Notes: generated by a model from the letters alone, not told the origin. A stretch of 64,000 bases of DNA from Homarus americanus (GCF_018991925.1 NW_024724219.1:37501-101500), one strand, 5' to 3'. Counted from the first letter of the stretch, positions 33,501 through 45,500 are shown. Numbers and translations are program-made.

Positions 33501-36500
33501 ACACTAGTGCCATAATCCTAACAGTAGTGCCATCACCCTGACACTAGGGCATCATCCTTAAACTAGTACCATCATTCTTACTAGTGCCATCATTCTACAC
33601 TAGTGCCATCATCCTAACAGTAGTGTCATCACCCTTACACGAGTGCCACCATCTTACACTAGTGCCATAATCCCAACAGTAGTGCCATAATCCAACAGTA
33701 GTGCCATCATTCTTAAACTAGTGCCATCATTCTTACACTAGTGCCATCACCCTGACACTAGTGCCATCATCCTTAAACTAGTACCATCATTCCTACACTA
33801 GTGCCATCATCCTATCACTAGTGCCACCATTCTTACACTAGTGCCATAATCCTAACAGTGGTGCCATCATTCTACACTAGTGCCATCATTCTTACACTAG
33901 TGCCATCACCCGACACTAGTGCCATCCTTAAACTAGTACCATCATTCTACACTAGTGCCATCCTTACACTAGTGCCATCATCATAACAGTAGTGCCATCA
34001 TTCTTACACCAGTGCCTCATTCTACACTAGTGCCATAATCCCAACAGTAGTGCCATCAGTCTACATTAGTGCCATTTCACACTAGTGCCATCACCCTGAC
34101 ACTAGTGCCATCATCCTAAACTAGTACCATCATTCTTACACTAGTGCCATCATTCTACACTAGTGCCATCATCATAACAGTAGTGCCATCATTCTTACAC
34201 CAGTGCCCTCATTCTCTAACTAGTGCCACTCCCGACACTAGTGCCATCATCCTAAACTAGTACCATCATTCTACACTAGTGCCATCATCCTAACAGTAAT
34301 GCCATCATTCTTAAACTAGTGCCATCATTCTACACTAGTGCCATCACCCTGACACTAGTGCCATCATCCTTAAACTAGTACCATCATTCTTACACTAGTG
34401 CCATCATCCTAACACTAGTGCCACCATTCTTACACTAGTGCCATATTCTAACAGTAGTGCCATCACCCTTACACTAGTGCCATCATCCTTAAACTAGTAC
34501 CATCATTCTTACACTAGTGCCATCATCCTAACACTAGTGCCACCATTCTTACACTAGTGCCATCATCTAACACACTAGTGCCACCATTCCTTACACTAGT
34601 GCCATCATCCTAACACTAGTGCCACCATTCTTACACTAGTGCCATCATCCTAACACTAGTGACCATTCTTACACTAGTGCCGTAATCTAACAGTAGTGCC
34701 ATCATTCTTACGCTAGGGCCATCATTCTTACACTAGTGCCATCACCTGACACTAGTGCCATCATCCCAAACTAGTACCATCATTCTTACGCTAGTGCCAC
34801 CATTCTTACACTAGTGCCATCATTCTTACACTAGTGCCATCATCTAACACTAGTGCCACCATTCTTACTAGTGCCATCATCCTAACACTAGTGCCACCAT
34901 TCTTACACTAGTGCCATCATCCTAACACTAGTGCCACCATTCTTACACTAGTGCCATCATCCTAACACTAGTGCCACCATTCTTACACTAGTGCCGTAAT
35001 CCTAACAGTAGTGCCATCATTCTTACGCTAGGGCCATCATTCTTACACTAGTGCCATCACCTGACACTAGTGCCATCATCCTAAACTAGTACCATCATTC
35101 TTACGTAGTGCCACCATTCTTACACTAGTGCCATCATTCTTACACTAGTGCCATCATTCTTACTAGTGCCATCATCCTTAAACTAGTACCATCATTCTTA
35201 CGCTAGTACCATTCTTACACTAGTGCCATCATTCTTACACTAGTGCCATCATTCTTACGCTAGTGCCATCATTCTTACACTAGTGCCATCACCCTGACAC
35301 TAGTGCCATCATCCTTAAACTAGTACCATCATTCTTACGCTAGTGCCACCAGTCTTACACTAGTGCCATCATTCTTACACTAGTGCCATCATTCTTACAC
35401 TAGTGCCATCATTCTTAAACTAGTGCCATCATCCCAACACTAGTGCCATCACCCTTACACTAGTGCCATCACCCTTACACTAGTGCCATCATTCTTACAC
35501 TAGTGCCATCATTCTTAAACTAGTGCCATCATTCTTACACTAGTGCCATCATCCTAACTAGTGCCATACCCTTACACTAGTGCCATCACCTACACTAGTG
35601 CCATCATTCTTACACTAGTGCCATCATTCTTAAACTAGTGCCATCATTCTTACACTAGTGCCATCATCCTAACAGTAATGCCATCACCCTTACACGAGTG
35701 CCACCAGTCTTACACTAGTGCCATCATTCTTACATAGTGCCATCATTCTTACACTAGTGCCATCATTCTTAAACTAGTGCCATCATCCTAACACTAGTGC
35801 CATCACCCTTACACACTAGTGCCATCACCCTTACACTAGTGCCATCATTCTTACACTAGTGCCATCATTCTTAACTAGTGCCATCATTCTTACACTAGTG
35901 CCATCATTCTTACACTAGTGCCATCATCCCAAACTAGTACCATCATCCTAAACTAGTACCATCATTCTTAAACTAGTGCCATCACCCTTACACGAGGTGC
36001 TATCATTCTTACACTAGTGCCATCATTCTTACACTAGTGCCATCATTCTTAAACTAGTGCCATCATTCTTACACTAGTGCCATCACCTGACACTAGTGCC
36101 ATCATCCTTAAACTAGTACCATCATTCTTACACTAGTGCCATCATCCTAACACTAGTGCCACCATTCTTACACTAGTGCCATAATCCTAACAGTAGTGCC
36201 ACCAGTCTTACTACTTGCCATCATTCTTACACTAGTGCCATCATCTAACCTGTAGTGTCATACTTCTTACACTAGTGCCACCATTCTTACACTAGTGCCA
36301 TCATCCTAACCTGTAGTGTCATCACCCTTACACTAGTGCCACCATTCTTACACTAGTGCCATCATCTAACACTAGTGCCATCATCCTACACTAGTGCCAT
36401 CATCCTACACTAGTGCCATCATCCTTACACTAGTGCCATCATCCTTACACTAGTGCCATCACTACACTAGTGCCATCATCCTTACACTAGTGCCATCATC

Positions 36501-36670
36501 CTTACACTAGTGCCATCATCCTTACACTAGTGCCATCATCCTTACACTAGTGCCATCATCCTTACACTAGTGCCATCATTCTTACACTAGTGCCATCATC
36601 CTTACACTAGTGCCATCATTCTTACACTAGTGCCATCATTCTTACACTAGTGCCATCATCTTAAGTGCCA
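33501..36670. repeat. 20-bp minisatellite, about 3.17 kb
   Basis: About 155 copies of CTAGTGCCATCATTCTTACA, with ATCCTAACA, ACCCTGACA and TTAAACTAGTACC variants. The variants recur in a patterned order of 2-4 units, suggesting higher-order amplification. The last 300 bp is the most uniform. It starts only about 110 bp after the 31-bp array. Confidence 0.96.
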
Positions 36671-36904
36671 CTGTGGACATTTTCTCCTTCATATGACATC
36701 CAGCTCAAGACATCATCTCTCTCTAAATGATAAAGATAATGTATGTAATGTTATTAAGTGTAGTCGTTATTGATGTGTATGTCTCAACTCTAGCGCCGTC
36801 AGTCAATGTCGCTGTTACTTTTTTAATAGTTTTATCTTAGGTCACTATCTTGTCTTCTCACGCCACACGCACACCATTGTCCTCCTTTGTCGGGTAACTT
36901 GATA

Positions 36905-37308
36905 ACATTCAGTCCCGAGCGCAGTTACCACGACTAACCTGACTCAGTCCCGGGCGCTGTTACCGACTAACCTGACTCGGTCGGGCGCTGTTACCACGAC
37001 TAACCTGACTCAGTCGGGCGCTGTTACGACTAACCTGACTCAGTCGGGCGCTGTTACCACGACTAACCTGACTCAGTCGGGCGCTGTTACCAGACTAACC
37101 TGACTCAGTCGGGCGCTGTTACCACGACTAACCTGACTCAGTCCCAGGCGCTGTTACCACGACTAACCTGACTCAGTCCGGCGCTGTTACCACGACTAAC
37201 CTGACTCAGTCGGGCGCTGTTACCATGACTAACCTGACTCAGTCCCGGGCGTTGTTACAGACTAACCTGACTCAGTCCCGGGCGCTGTTACCACGACTAA
37301 CCTGACTC
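36905..37308. repeat. 33-bp minisatellite
   Basis: About 12 copies of a 31-34 bp unit with core TAACCTGACTCAGTCGGGCG and CTGTTACCACGAC. 36671-36904 before it is unique. Confidence 0.95.
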
Positions 37309-37376
37309 ACAACTCGCACCACCACAGTGAGGCTTATATATATGCAATGTCTTTTTTGTCATGGTGGAAGCAATTC

Positions 37377-37381
37377 TATTA

Positions 37382-37421
<40 letters not shown>
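37377..37421. repeat. (ATT)n trinucleotide
   Basis: About 15 ATT units. Confidence 0.96.
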
Positions 37422-37422
<1 letters not shown>

Positions 37423-37479
37423 CTGGGAAGAAGAAGTACTACAGGACACACCACCTACACTCCCTGCCACCCACCCATG

Positions 37480-37750
37480 TGTATGTGTGGTGGTGGGCGT
37501 GGTGGGGAATGTGGTAGAGGGCGTGGTGGTGAGCGTGGTAGTGGGCGTAGTGGTGGATGTGATAGTGGGCGTGGTGGTGAGCGTGGTAGTGGGCGTGGTG
37601 GTGGATGTTAGTGGGCGTGGTGGTGGGTGTGGTGATGTCATATGGGCGTGTTGGTGGGCGTGGTTATGGGTGTGGTGGTAGGTGTCGTAGTATGCGTGGT
37701 GGAAGGTGTGGTTATGGGCGTAGTGATGGGCGCGGTTATGGGCGTATAAT
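37480..37750. repeat. GGGCGTGGTGGTG-type short tandem repeat
   Basis: Imperfect 12-18 bp units such as GTGGGCGTGGTGGTGA. It is similar in motif to the 19-bp array at 10.6 kb (GTGGGCG, GGTGG), possibly convergent. Confidence 0.85.
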
Positions 37751-37829
37751 ATCCAGTGTTATGGTCGTGGGCGTGGAGTTGCTTAATGACGAGTCAACAC
37801 GAGCTGATGACCTGGCAGGGCAGCCATCA

Positions 37830-38150
37830 CACAGCTGGTGTGTGTCTGTGTGTATATTGTATGTTGTACGTTGTGTGTTTGTGGGGTTGTATGTGTGTAT
37901 GTGTGTGTATTAGAAGGTTGTGTGTGTATGGGAATGTTGTGTGTGTATGGGTATGTTTTATGTTGTGTATGTGAGTGTATGTTGTGTGTGTATGGGTATA
38001 TTGTATGTTTGTGTGTGGGTATGTTGTATGGTATATCGTTGTGTAGGTGTATGTTGTGTGTGTATGGGTATATTGTATGTTTGTGTGTGGGTATGTTGTG
38101 TGTGTATGTTTGTGTGTGTGTGTGTGTGTGACTTTTGTATGTGTTTATAT
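37830..38150. repeat. GTGTGTATG / GTATGTTGT low-complexity repeat
   Basis: GT-rich degenerate repeat, with TATGGGTATATTGTATGTTT recurring. It ends in a short (GT)n at about 38111-38129. Confidence 0.85.
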
Positions 38151-38179
38151 ATGTATGTTGTAAGTTTGTTGTATGATGG

Positions 38180-40350
38180 ACTACCCCACATGACCCCCCA
38201 CAGTAGACTACCCCACATGACCCCCACAGTAGACTACCCCACATGACCCCCACAGTAGACTACTCCCACATGACCCCATAGACTACCCACATGACCCCCC
38301 AGTAGACTACCCCCACATGACCCCCACAGTAGACTACCCCACATGACCCCACAGTAGAATACCCCACATGACCCTCACAGTACACTACTCCCACATGAAC
38401 CCCACAGTAGACTACCCCCAAATGACCCCCCCCACAGGACTACCCACATGACCCCCCACAGTAGACTACCCCCATGAACCCTCACAGTAGACTACCCCCA
38501 CATGACCCCCCCCACAGACTACCCCACATGACCCCCCCACACTACACTACCCCCATATGAACCTCAGTAGACTACCCCCAATGACCCCCCACAGTAGACT
38601 CCATGACCCCACAGGACTACTCCCCACATGACCCCCCCCACAGTAGACTACCCCACATGACCCCCCCACAGTACACACCCCACATGACCCCTCACAGTAG
38701 ACTACCTCCACATGCCCCCACAGACTACTCTCCACATGACCCCACAGTAGACTACCTCCACATGACCCCAGCAGACTACCCCCACATGACCCCCACAGTA
38801 GACTACCCCCACATGACCCCCCACAGTAGACACCTCCACATGACCCCCCACAGTAGACTACCCACATGACCCCACAGTAGACTACCCCACATGACCCCCA
38901 CAGTAGACTACCCCACATGACCTCACAGACTACCCCACATGACCCCCCACAGACTACCCCCACATGACCCCCACAGTAGACTACCCCCACATGACCCCCA
39001 CAGTAGACTACCCCACATGACCCCCTCACAGTAGACTACCTCCACACCCCTCACAGTGACTACCTCCATGACCCCACAGTAGACTACCCCACATGAACCC
39101 CCACAGTAGACTACCCCACATGACCCCCACAGTAGACTACTCCCCATGACCCCACAGAGACTACCTCCACATGACCCCCACACAGTAGACTACCCCACAT
39201 GAACCCCACACAGTAGACTACCCCACATGACCCCACACAGTAGACTACCCCACATGACCCCCTCACAGCAGACTTCCCCCCACATGACCCCCCACAGACT
39301 ACCCCACATGACCCCCACAGTAGACTACCCCCACATGACCCCCCACAGTAGACACTCCCCATGACCCCCCACAGTAGACTACCTCCACATGACCCCCCAC
39401 AGTAGACTACCCACATGACCCCCACAGAGACTACCCCACATGACCCCCACAGTAGACTACCCCACATGACCCCACAGTAGACTATCCCCACATGACCCCC
39501 ACAGAGACTACCCACATGACCCCCACAGACTACCCCACATGACCCCCCACACAGTAGACTACCCCACATGACCCTCACAGTAGACTATCCCCACATGACC
39601 CCCACAGTAGACTACCCCCACATGACCCCCACAGTAGACTACTCCCCACATGACCCCTCACAGCAGAACTACCCCACATGACCCCCCACAGCAGACTACC
39701 TCCACATGACCCCCACAGTAGACTACCCCACATGACCCCCCACACAGGAGACTACCCCCATGACCCCTCACAGTAGACTACCCCCACATGACCCCACAGT
39801 AGACCACCCCCACATGACCCCCCACACAGTAGACTACCCCCACATGACCCCCACAGTAGACTACCCCCACATGACTCCCACAGTAAACTACCCCATGACC
39901 CCCCACACGACCCCCACAGTAGACTACCCACATGACCCCCCCCACAGTGAACTACCCCCCATTCCCCCACAGTAGACTACCCCCACATTCCGTGACTACC
40001 CCATGAACAGTGAACTACCCCCACATGACCCCTCGATAGACTACCCCCCATATTACCCCCACGCATGAGACTACCCCACATTACCCCCACAGTAGACTAC
40101 CCCCATTACCCATGAACTACCCCACATGCCCCCACAGTGAACTACCCCCATGACCCCCAGTAGACTACCCCACCATACAGTGAACTACCCCCATACACAG
40201 TAGACTACCCCATATGACTACCCCATGACCCACACGTGACTTCCCCATGACCCCCACAGTAGACTAGCCCCACATGACCCCCCACAGTAGACTACCCCAG
40301 CCCCCTCACAGTAGACTACCCCCCATGGCCCCCCCACAGTAGACTACCAC
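38180..40350. repeat. 25-bp minisatellite, about 2.17 kb
   Basis: About 85 copies of a 24-26 bp unit with core CACATGACCCCCACAGTAGA then CTACCC. C-run length variation dominates. The right end (39970-40250) is scrambled with shortened units. Confidence 0.96.
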
Positions 40351-40422
40351 CCACGACCCCCCTCCCCTCCTCGTATGTTTAGCTATAATTTCCCAGAGAA
40401 TCACTCTGAAAATACTCCTATT

Positions 40423-40892
40423 GACTTCCTTACTCTATTGACTTCCTTACTCCTATTGACTTCCTTACTCCTATTGACTTCCTTACTCCTATTGACTTCC
40501 CTTCTCCCTGTTAGCTTCCTTACTCCTAATAGCTTCCTTACTCCTGTTGACCTCCTTACTCCTATTGACTTCTTACTCTATTGCTTCCTTACTTCTATTG
40601 ACTTCCTTACTCCTATTGACCTCCTTACTCTCTATGGCTTCCTTACTCCTATGGCTTCCTTACTCTATTGACTTCCTTCTCCTGTTGACCTCCTTACTCC
40701 TTGACTTCCTTACTCCTATTGACTTCCTTACTCTGTGACCTCCTTACTCCTATTGACTTCCTTACTCCTGTTGACTTCCTTACTTCTATTGACCTCCTTA
40801 CTCCTATTGACTTCCTTACTCCTGTTGACTTCCTTACTCCTATTACTTCCTTACTCCTGTTGATTCCCTTACTCCCTATTGGCTTCCTTACT
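40423..40892. repeat. 18-bp minisatellite, left block
   Basis: About 26 copies of CTTCCTTACTCCTATTGA. It stops exactly at the start of the LTR-retroelement remnant and resumes at 41826. Confidence 0.95.
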
Positions 40893-41006
40893 CCTAAACA
40901 TTAACAGTATATACATATTTATACAACATACAACAATTTTGAAGCAAGTGGACGTGGGGGCAATATAAAGTTGAATGTTACCTCCAGTCTTGCCCACAAA
41001 CAACCC

Positions 41007-41128
41007 TATTCTTCACCGACCATAACCCACTCATTCATCCAAACCAACAAGACCTCCAACAGCGGATCCTCCCTTTGGGCTCTCCTCAAGCCCTATAATC
41101 TACAAGTCCGGCACATAAAGGGTGGACA
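41007..41128 (+). pseudogene. Ty3/Gypsy RNase H C-terminal fragment
   Basis: One frame reads FFTDHNPLIH, matching the TDHNPL motif that marks Ty3/Gypsy RNase H. After a frame change the neighbouring frame reads WALLKPYNLQVRHIKGG, matching the family's W-x-LxLQxYNxxIxHIKG end. Both motifs come in the correct order and spacing. The domain is 5' truncated, frameshifted, and stops soon afterwards. No H2C2 or DDE integrase motifs follow before the LTR. Confidence 0.75.
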
Positions 41129-41575
41129 ACCTGATTCAGGACTCCTTATCCCGGCTCCAGTAAATGCAGCAGCTACTCTCCAGACCGCACCGGTGATCAC
41201 CTCCCTTCGCGCCCCTTCGAGTCTTTGAAGGGTTGTGTTCTGAACCACCACCATATTGTCGTCTACCTACCTACCTCTGGCTACGCTACATCTGTGTCAC
41301 GATCTACCTACCTTTCTGAACAACGCCATCTAGGGACGAGCTCCAGTATGACTTCTCTTGGTACCAATCTGGGGTTTCCCTTCTCCTATCCCTGGTTGTT
41401 GCATTCCTCCTCGAAGTCTTCTTCGTCAGCTCAGTTCGATAGAGTTCAGTTCACTCTCGAGCGACCACAGGATCACCTATCCTGAAACCTACGGCACAGT
41501 CACTACCTACCGTCTTCTACAATACTCAGCCTTACTCGTCAGCCATCTCAGCTCCGCTTAAGTATTTGTAATCTT

Positions 41576-41825
41576 ATGTTACCTCCACACCTCCACCTTG
41601 CTTCAAATTATTGTATGTTGTATAAATATGTATATACTGTTAATGTTTAGGTTAAGTATGGTTAGGGTAAATATAAAACTGAATATTTTGTTAAGAATTT
41701 ATGGTACTTTGTATACACAACAAACTTCGCATCCTTTGTCTACCTTTTATAGTCCCGTTGTCTTTGGTTTTTTTGCCTGTTGGGATGGGTAGACTTTTAA
41801 CTATATTCTAAATTCCCAACTCGTA
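41576..41825 (+). repeat. Candidate LTR (TGTTAC...GTAACA)
   Basis: It starts TGTTACCTCC and ends CTCGTAACA, so the two ends form the short inverted repeat TGTTAC/GTAACA typical of LTRs. The 18-bp array resumes at the next base. A TATA-like TATAAATATGTATATA lies near 41621-41636. The other Gypsy element in the window has a candidate LTR with the same terminal hexamers, but the interiors are not obviously alike. Confidence 0.55.
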
Positions 41826-41975
41826 ACACTATTGACTTCCTTACTCCTTATTGATCCTTACTCCTATTGACTCCTTACTCTCTTGACTTCTTACTCCTGT
41901 TGACTTCCTTACTCCTATTGACTTCCTTACTCCTCTTGACTTCCTTACTCCTATTGGCTTCCTTACTCCTATTGA
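41826..41975. repeat. 18-bp minisatellite, right block
   Basis: About eight copies of the same CTTCCTTACTCCTATTGA unit as the left block. It is followed by TTCTT-rich unique sequence to about 42120. Confidence 0.94.
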
Positions 41976-42119
41976 CATGCTATTTTTGTACCTCCTGCTT
42001 CCTGATTCCTAATTTTCTTCCTATTTTCTTCTTTCTTCATTCTTTCTTCTCCTTGTTCCTTGTTCTAATTCCTTCGTGCTTTCAATTCTTTCTTTTTTCT
42101 TGCTTCTTTCTTCCTCCTT

Positions 42120-43065
42120 ACTGCATTCTTCCCTGTCTTCCGTCTCTTTCTCGTATTTATTGCTCTAGAATCTCCTCCTTCTCCCCCTCTCTCTCCTCCC
42201 CTTCCCCCTCTCCTCCTCCCCTCCCCTCTCCTCCCTCCTCCCCCCTCTCTTCCCTCCTCCCCTCTCCTCCCTCCTCCCCCTCTCCTCCTCCTCCTCCTCC
42301 CCCTGTCCTCCTCCCTATCCTCCCTCCCCCCTCTCCTCCTCCCCCCCTCTCCCTCCCTCCCCCTCTCCTCCTCCCCCTCTCCCCTCCTCCCCCTCTCCCT
42401 CCTCTCCCCTCCTCCTCCTCCTCTCCCTCTTCCTCCTCTCTCCTCTTCCTTCCCTCCCCTCTCCTCCTCCTCCCTCCCCCTCTGTCATCCTCTCCCCCTA
42501 TCCTCCCCTCCCCTCTCCTCCTCCTCCCCTCTCCTCCTCCTCCCCGTCTCCTCTTCCTTCCCTCCCCTCCTCCCCTCCTCCCTCCTCCCCTCCTGTCCTC
42601 CTCCTCCCCTCTCCTCCTCCTCCTCCTCCCCTCTCCTCCTCCCCTCTCTTCCTCCTCCCCCTCTCCCCTCTCCCTCCCCCCTCTCCTCCCTCCTCCCCCC
42701 TCTCCTCCCTCCTCCCCCTCTCCTCCTCCTCCCCTCTCCTCCTCCTCCCCTCTCCTCCTCCCTCCTCCCCCTCCTGTCCTCCTTTCCCCTCTCCCTTCCT
42801 CCCTCTCTCCCTCCTCCTCCCCCTCTCCTCCCTCCTCCCCTCTCCTCTTCCTCCCCTCTCTCCTCTTCCTTCCCTCCCCCTCTCCTCCTCCTCCTCCCCC
42901 TCCTGTCATCTCTCCCCTATCCTCCCCTCCCTTCCTCTCCCCGTCTCCTCTTCCTTCCCTCCCCTCTCCTCCTCCTCCTCCCCCTCCTGTCTCCTCCTCC
43001 CCCCTCTCCTCCTCCTCCCCCCTCTCCTCCTCCTCCCCTCTCCCCTCCTCCTCCTCCCTCCTGAC
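42120..43065. repeat. Polypyrimidine CCTCCTCCCCTCTCC region
   Basis: About 945 bp almost without purines on the plus strand. Longer segments, such as CTCTTCCTTCCCTCCCCTCT with CTGTCATCC nearby, recur about 400 bp apart, indicating block duplication. 43066-43290 is unique. Confidence 0.92.
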
Positions 43066-43290
43066 ACACTAGACAGTAGTTCAGTCCTTCAGTTTCCTCG
43101 TGTCTCTGTCTTACCAGCCACTCATTGAGTAGAGGGGTGAGGTGAGGCCTGTGGTGAGGTGAGCCTGTGGTGAGGGAGGTGAGGGCCTGGGAGGTGAGAG
43201 TGAGATGTGAGAGGAGGTCAGGAAGGGTGGGAGACCAGGGGTATGAGGGTGAGGAGGTGAGAACAGCAGAATGATGAATTGATGGGGAAG

Positions 43291-43875
43291 GTTGTGGTGA
43301 CAACAGTGGTGGAGTGACAACAGTGGTGGAGAGTGACAGCAGTGGTGGAAGTGACAGCGGTGGTGGAAGTGACAACAGTGGTGGAAGTGACAACAGTGGT
43401 GGAAGTGACAGCAGTGGTGGAAGTGACGCGTGGTGGAAGTGACAACAGTGGTGGAAGTGACAGCGGTGGTGGAAGTGACAGTGGTGGGGTGACAACAGTG
43501 GTGGAAGTGACAGCGGTGGTGGAGTGACAACAGTGGTGGAAGTGACAACAGTGGTGGAAGTGACAACAGTGGTGGAAGTGACGGCGGTGGTGGAAGTGAC
43601 AACAGTGGTGGAAGTGACAACAGTGGTGGAAGTGACAGCGGTGGTGGAAGTGACACTAGTGGTGGAGAGTGACAACAGTGGTGGAAGTGACAACAGTGGT
43701 GGAAGTGACAGCAGTGGTGAAGTGACAGCAGTGGTGGAAGTGACAACAGTGGTGGAAGTGACAACAGTGGTGGAAGTGACAACAGTGATGGAAGTGACAA
43801 CAGTGGTGGAAGTGACAGCGGTGGTGGAAGTGACAACAATGATGGAAGTGACAACAGTGGTGGAAGTGACAACAA
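43291..43875. repeat. 18-bp minisatellite
   Basis: About 32 copies of GACAACAGTGGTGGAAGT, with GACAGCGG and GACAGCAG variants. The period is a multiple of three. Confidence 0.96.
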
Positions 43876-44003
43876 TATTTCCTCTATTTAACGGAATACA
43901 GAGAGATGAAATTCCGTTATATCGAGGTCTGTTACTTGTGATACCCCCAACTAATGAATTAAAAGGAGAGACAAGTCCGTTATATCGAGGTTTCACTATA
44001 CAC
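43876..44003 (-). mobile_element. Terminal fragment of a pogo/Tigger-like DNA transposon
   Basis: TCCGTTATATCGAGGT occurs twice in direct orientation (about 43912 and 43977). The second continues into TTTCACTATA. Read inward on the minus strand, TATAGTGAAACCTCGATATA resembles the terminal repeats of pogo/Tigger elements, which insert at TA. No transposase frame is present. The right boundary at about 44000 is a guess from that similarity. Confidence 0.5.
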
Positions 44004-44135
44004 GTCACCGAGGTAATGGCGGTGATGTTGTAGTGAGACTCTAGTTTGATTTAATGTCTATTTTTAGTTATTAGTTGCCTGGGGAAGAGGAAGAGGAGGA
44101 AGCAATAGAATACAGAGGAGGAGGAAAAGGGGAAG

Positions 44136-44138
<3 letters not shown>

Positions 44139-44175
<37 letters not shown>

Positions 44176-44181
44176 GAGAAT

Positions 44182-44217
<36 letters not shown>
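44139..44217. repeat. (GA)n then (GT)n microsatellites
   Basis: (GA)n at 44139-44172 and (GT)n at 44184-44217, separated by 11 bases. Confidence 0.96.
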
Positions 44218-44218
<1 letters not shown>

Positions 44219-44342
44219 CAACCCTCTTGACAACTATACACGTCTGGGTATTTGTGGTGTGAAAGCTCTCCCCATAAACCTATTATACCAGACCTGCAGA
44301 ATCTTATACAAAACTCAGCCATGAATTCAGTGCGCGTCATTC

Positions 44343-44343
<1 letters not shown>

Positions 44344-44397
<54 letters not shown>
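44344..44397. repeat. (CA)n microsatellite
   Basis: About 27 CA units, inverted relative to the (GT)n 127 bases upstream. Confidence 0.97.
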
Positions 44398-44401
<4 letters not shown>

Positions 44402-44499
44402 AAGGTTAACAATCACTCGACCTCTGCCTCCTCTTGCTCACAGAACGAGTGAATATGTTTATACCATTGACGGGGATTTACCCAACACTTCCAGAAAGA

Positions 44500-45500
44500 C
44501 ATTTTTTTTTAGGTAGATCTTACATTGTCCCTGACCTCACTTGACCTTTTCTTCACACGGTAGGGACCACATACTTAGCCTCAAGGGGACTCTGATGCAG
44601 TGTCGTCAGGCATAAATTCTCCAGTTATGGTGTTGATATCATACAACTTTTTCATTTTTGTTTGAGATTGATCAAGATGTTCTTACCAACTTCCCAAGCT
44701 GTATTTATTTGTTCTTTAAATTTATTCACATATTGAGATACTTTTAGTCGATGGTCTGCAGTGCTTATCCAAGATTCTTTCAAAGCTTTAAGAGGTCCTC
44801 TAACCTCCTGACGAAAAATTAGTTGAAAGGGAGAAAATCCTCCTGACTCTTGATCACTACTTCTAACTGCAAGCAACACACAAGGAATACCTTCATCCCA
44901 ATCACCATCCTGCTCAGTACAGTATTTTGTTAACATACATTTCAGAGTTTGGTGAAAACGTTCTAATGCTCACTGAGATTCCGGATGGTATGCCGTAGCC
45001 AAATTCTGTTTGATCTCTAACTGTTGCATTACTTGCTGAAACAATACTGATGTAAAATTACTACCGTGATCTGATTGCACATTTTTAGGAATTCCATATT
45101 GGGTAAAAAATTTAACCAATGCTTTTATCACAACTTATGATATTCGTCTAAGAGGTATGGCCTCGGGATAACAGGTAGTTGCACACATGATAGTTAGCAA
45201 CTACTGATTTCCACTTCTGGTCCTAGGCAAGGGTCAAACACAGTCAATAATCACTTTGTGAAATGGCTCATCTACAACGGGAATAGGTTGCAATGGTGCC
45301 GGTTTAATGATCTCATTCGGCTAACCAACCATTTGACAAGTGTGACAGGTTCTGCAATAACGTGCAACATCATCATGCAGACCTGACCAGAAGAAATTCC
45401 TTATGACCACCGAAGTAATCATGTGCCAGATATCATGTCTGTAACAAGCTGGTACCACTATCTGCTGGATCTAGTGCAACTCTTCGTCAGCAGGAGCATC
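44500..45500 (-). pseudogene. Retroelement integrase, interrupted by stops
   Basis: Integrase inserts the DNA copy into the genome. On the minus strand, NFFWSGLHDDVARYCRTCHTC at about 45330-45395 (shown in part) is the H2C2 zinc region with its C-x2-C pair. The core then shows VIIDC with the first catalytic Asp (codon 45243-45245) and SDHGSNF with the second (45069-45071). HPESQ then follows, and ALERFHQTLK with the catalytic Glu. The C-terminal part, GFSPFQLIF and VRGPLKALKE, runs in a clean open frame at 44652-44936. In-frame stops lie at 45321-45323, 45234-45236 and 44970-44972. The first zinc-ligand half is poorly preserved. Confidence 0.8.

Larger units (their letters stand above)
40893..41825 (+). 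mobile_element. Ty3/Gypsy 3'-end remnant inserted into the 18-bp array
   Basis: From left to right this holds an inverted partial LTR copy (40893-40970), a piece of RNase H coding sequence (41007-41128), noncoding sequence, and a candidate 250-bp LTR (41576-41825). The inverted arm at 40893-40949 pairs with 41597-41651 over about 55 bp with only two or three differences. The 18-bp array lies directly on both sides, so the block interrupts a formerly continuous array. RNase H is followed by LTR with no integrase between. That fits the Gmr1-like order (protease, integrase, RT, RNase H), although an internal deletion could produce the same picture. Confidence 0.65.

Noticed and set aside
41867..43072. 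401-codon Ser/Pro/Leu-rich frame
   Set aside because: Compositional, from the 18-bp array and a polypyrimidine tract.
43524..44033. Acidic/Val-rich 18-bp repeat protein frame
   Set aside because: It is the translation of an 18-bp minisatellite, with no start context or conserved ends.
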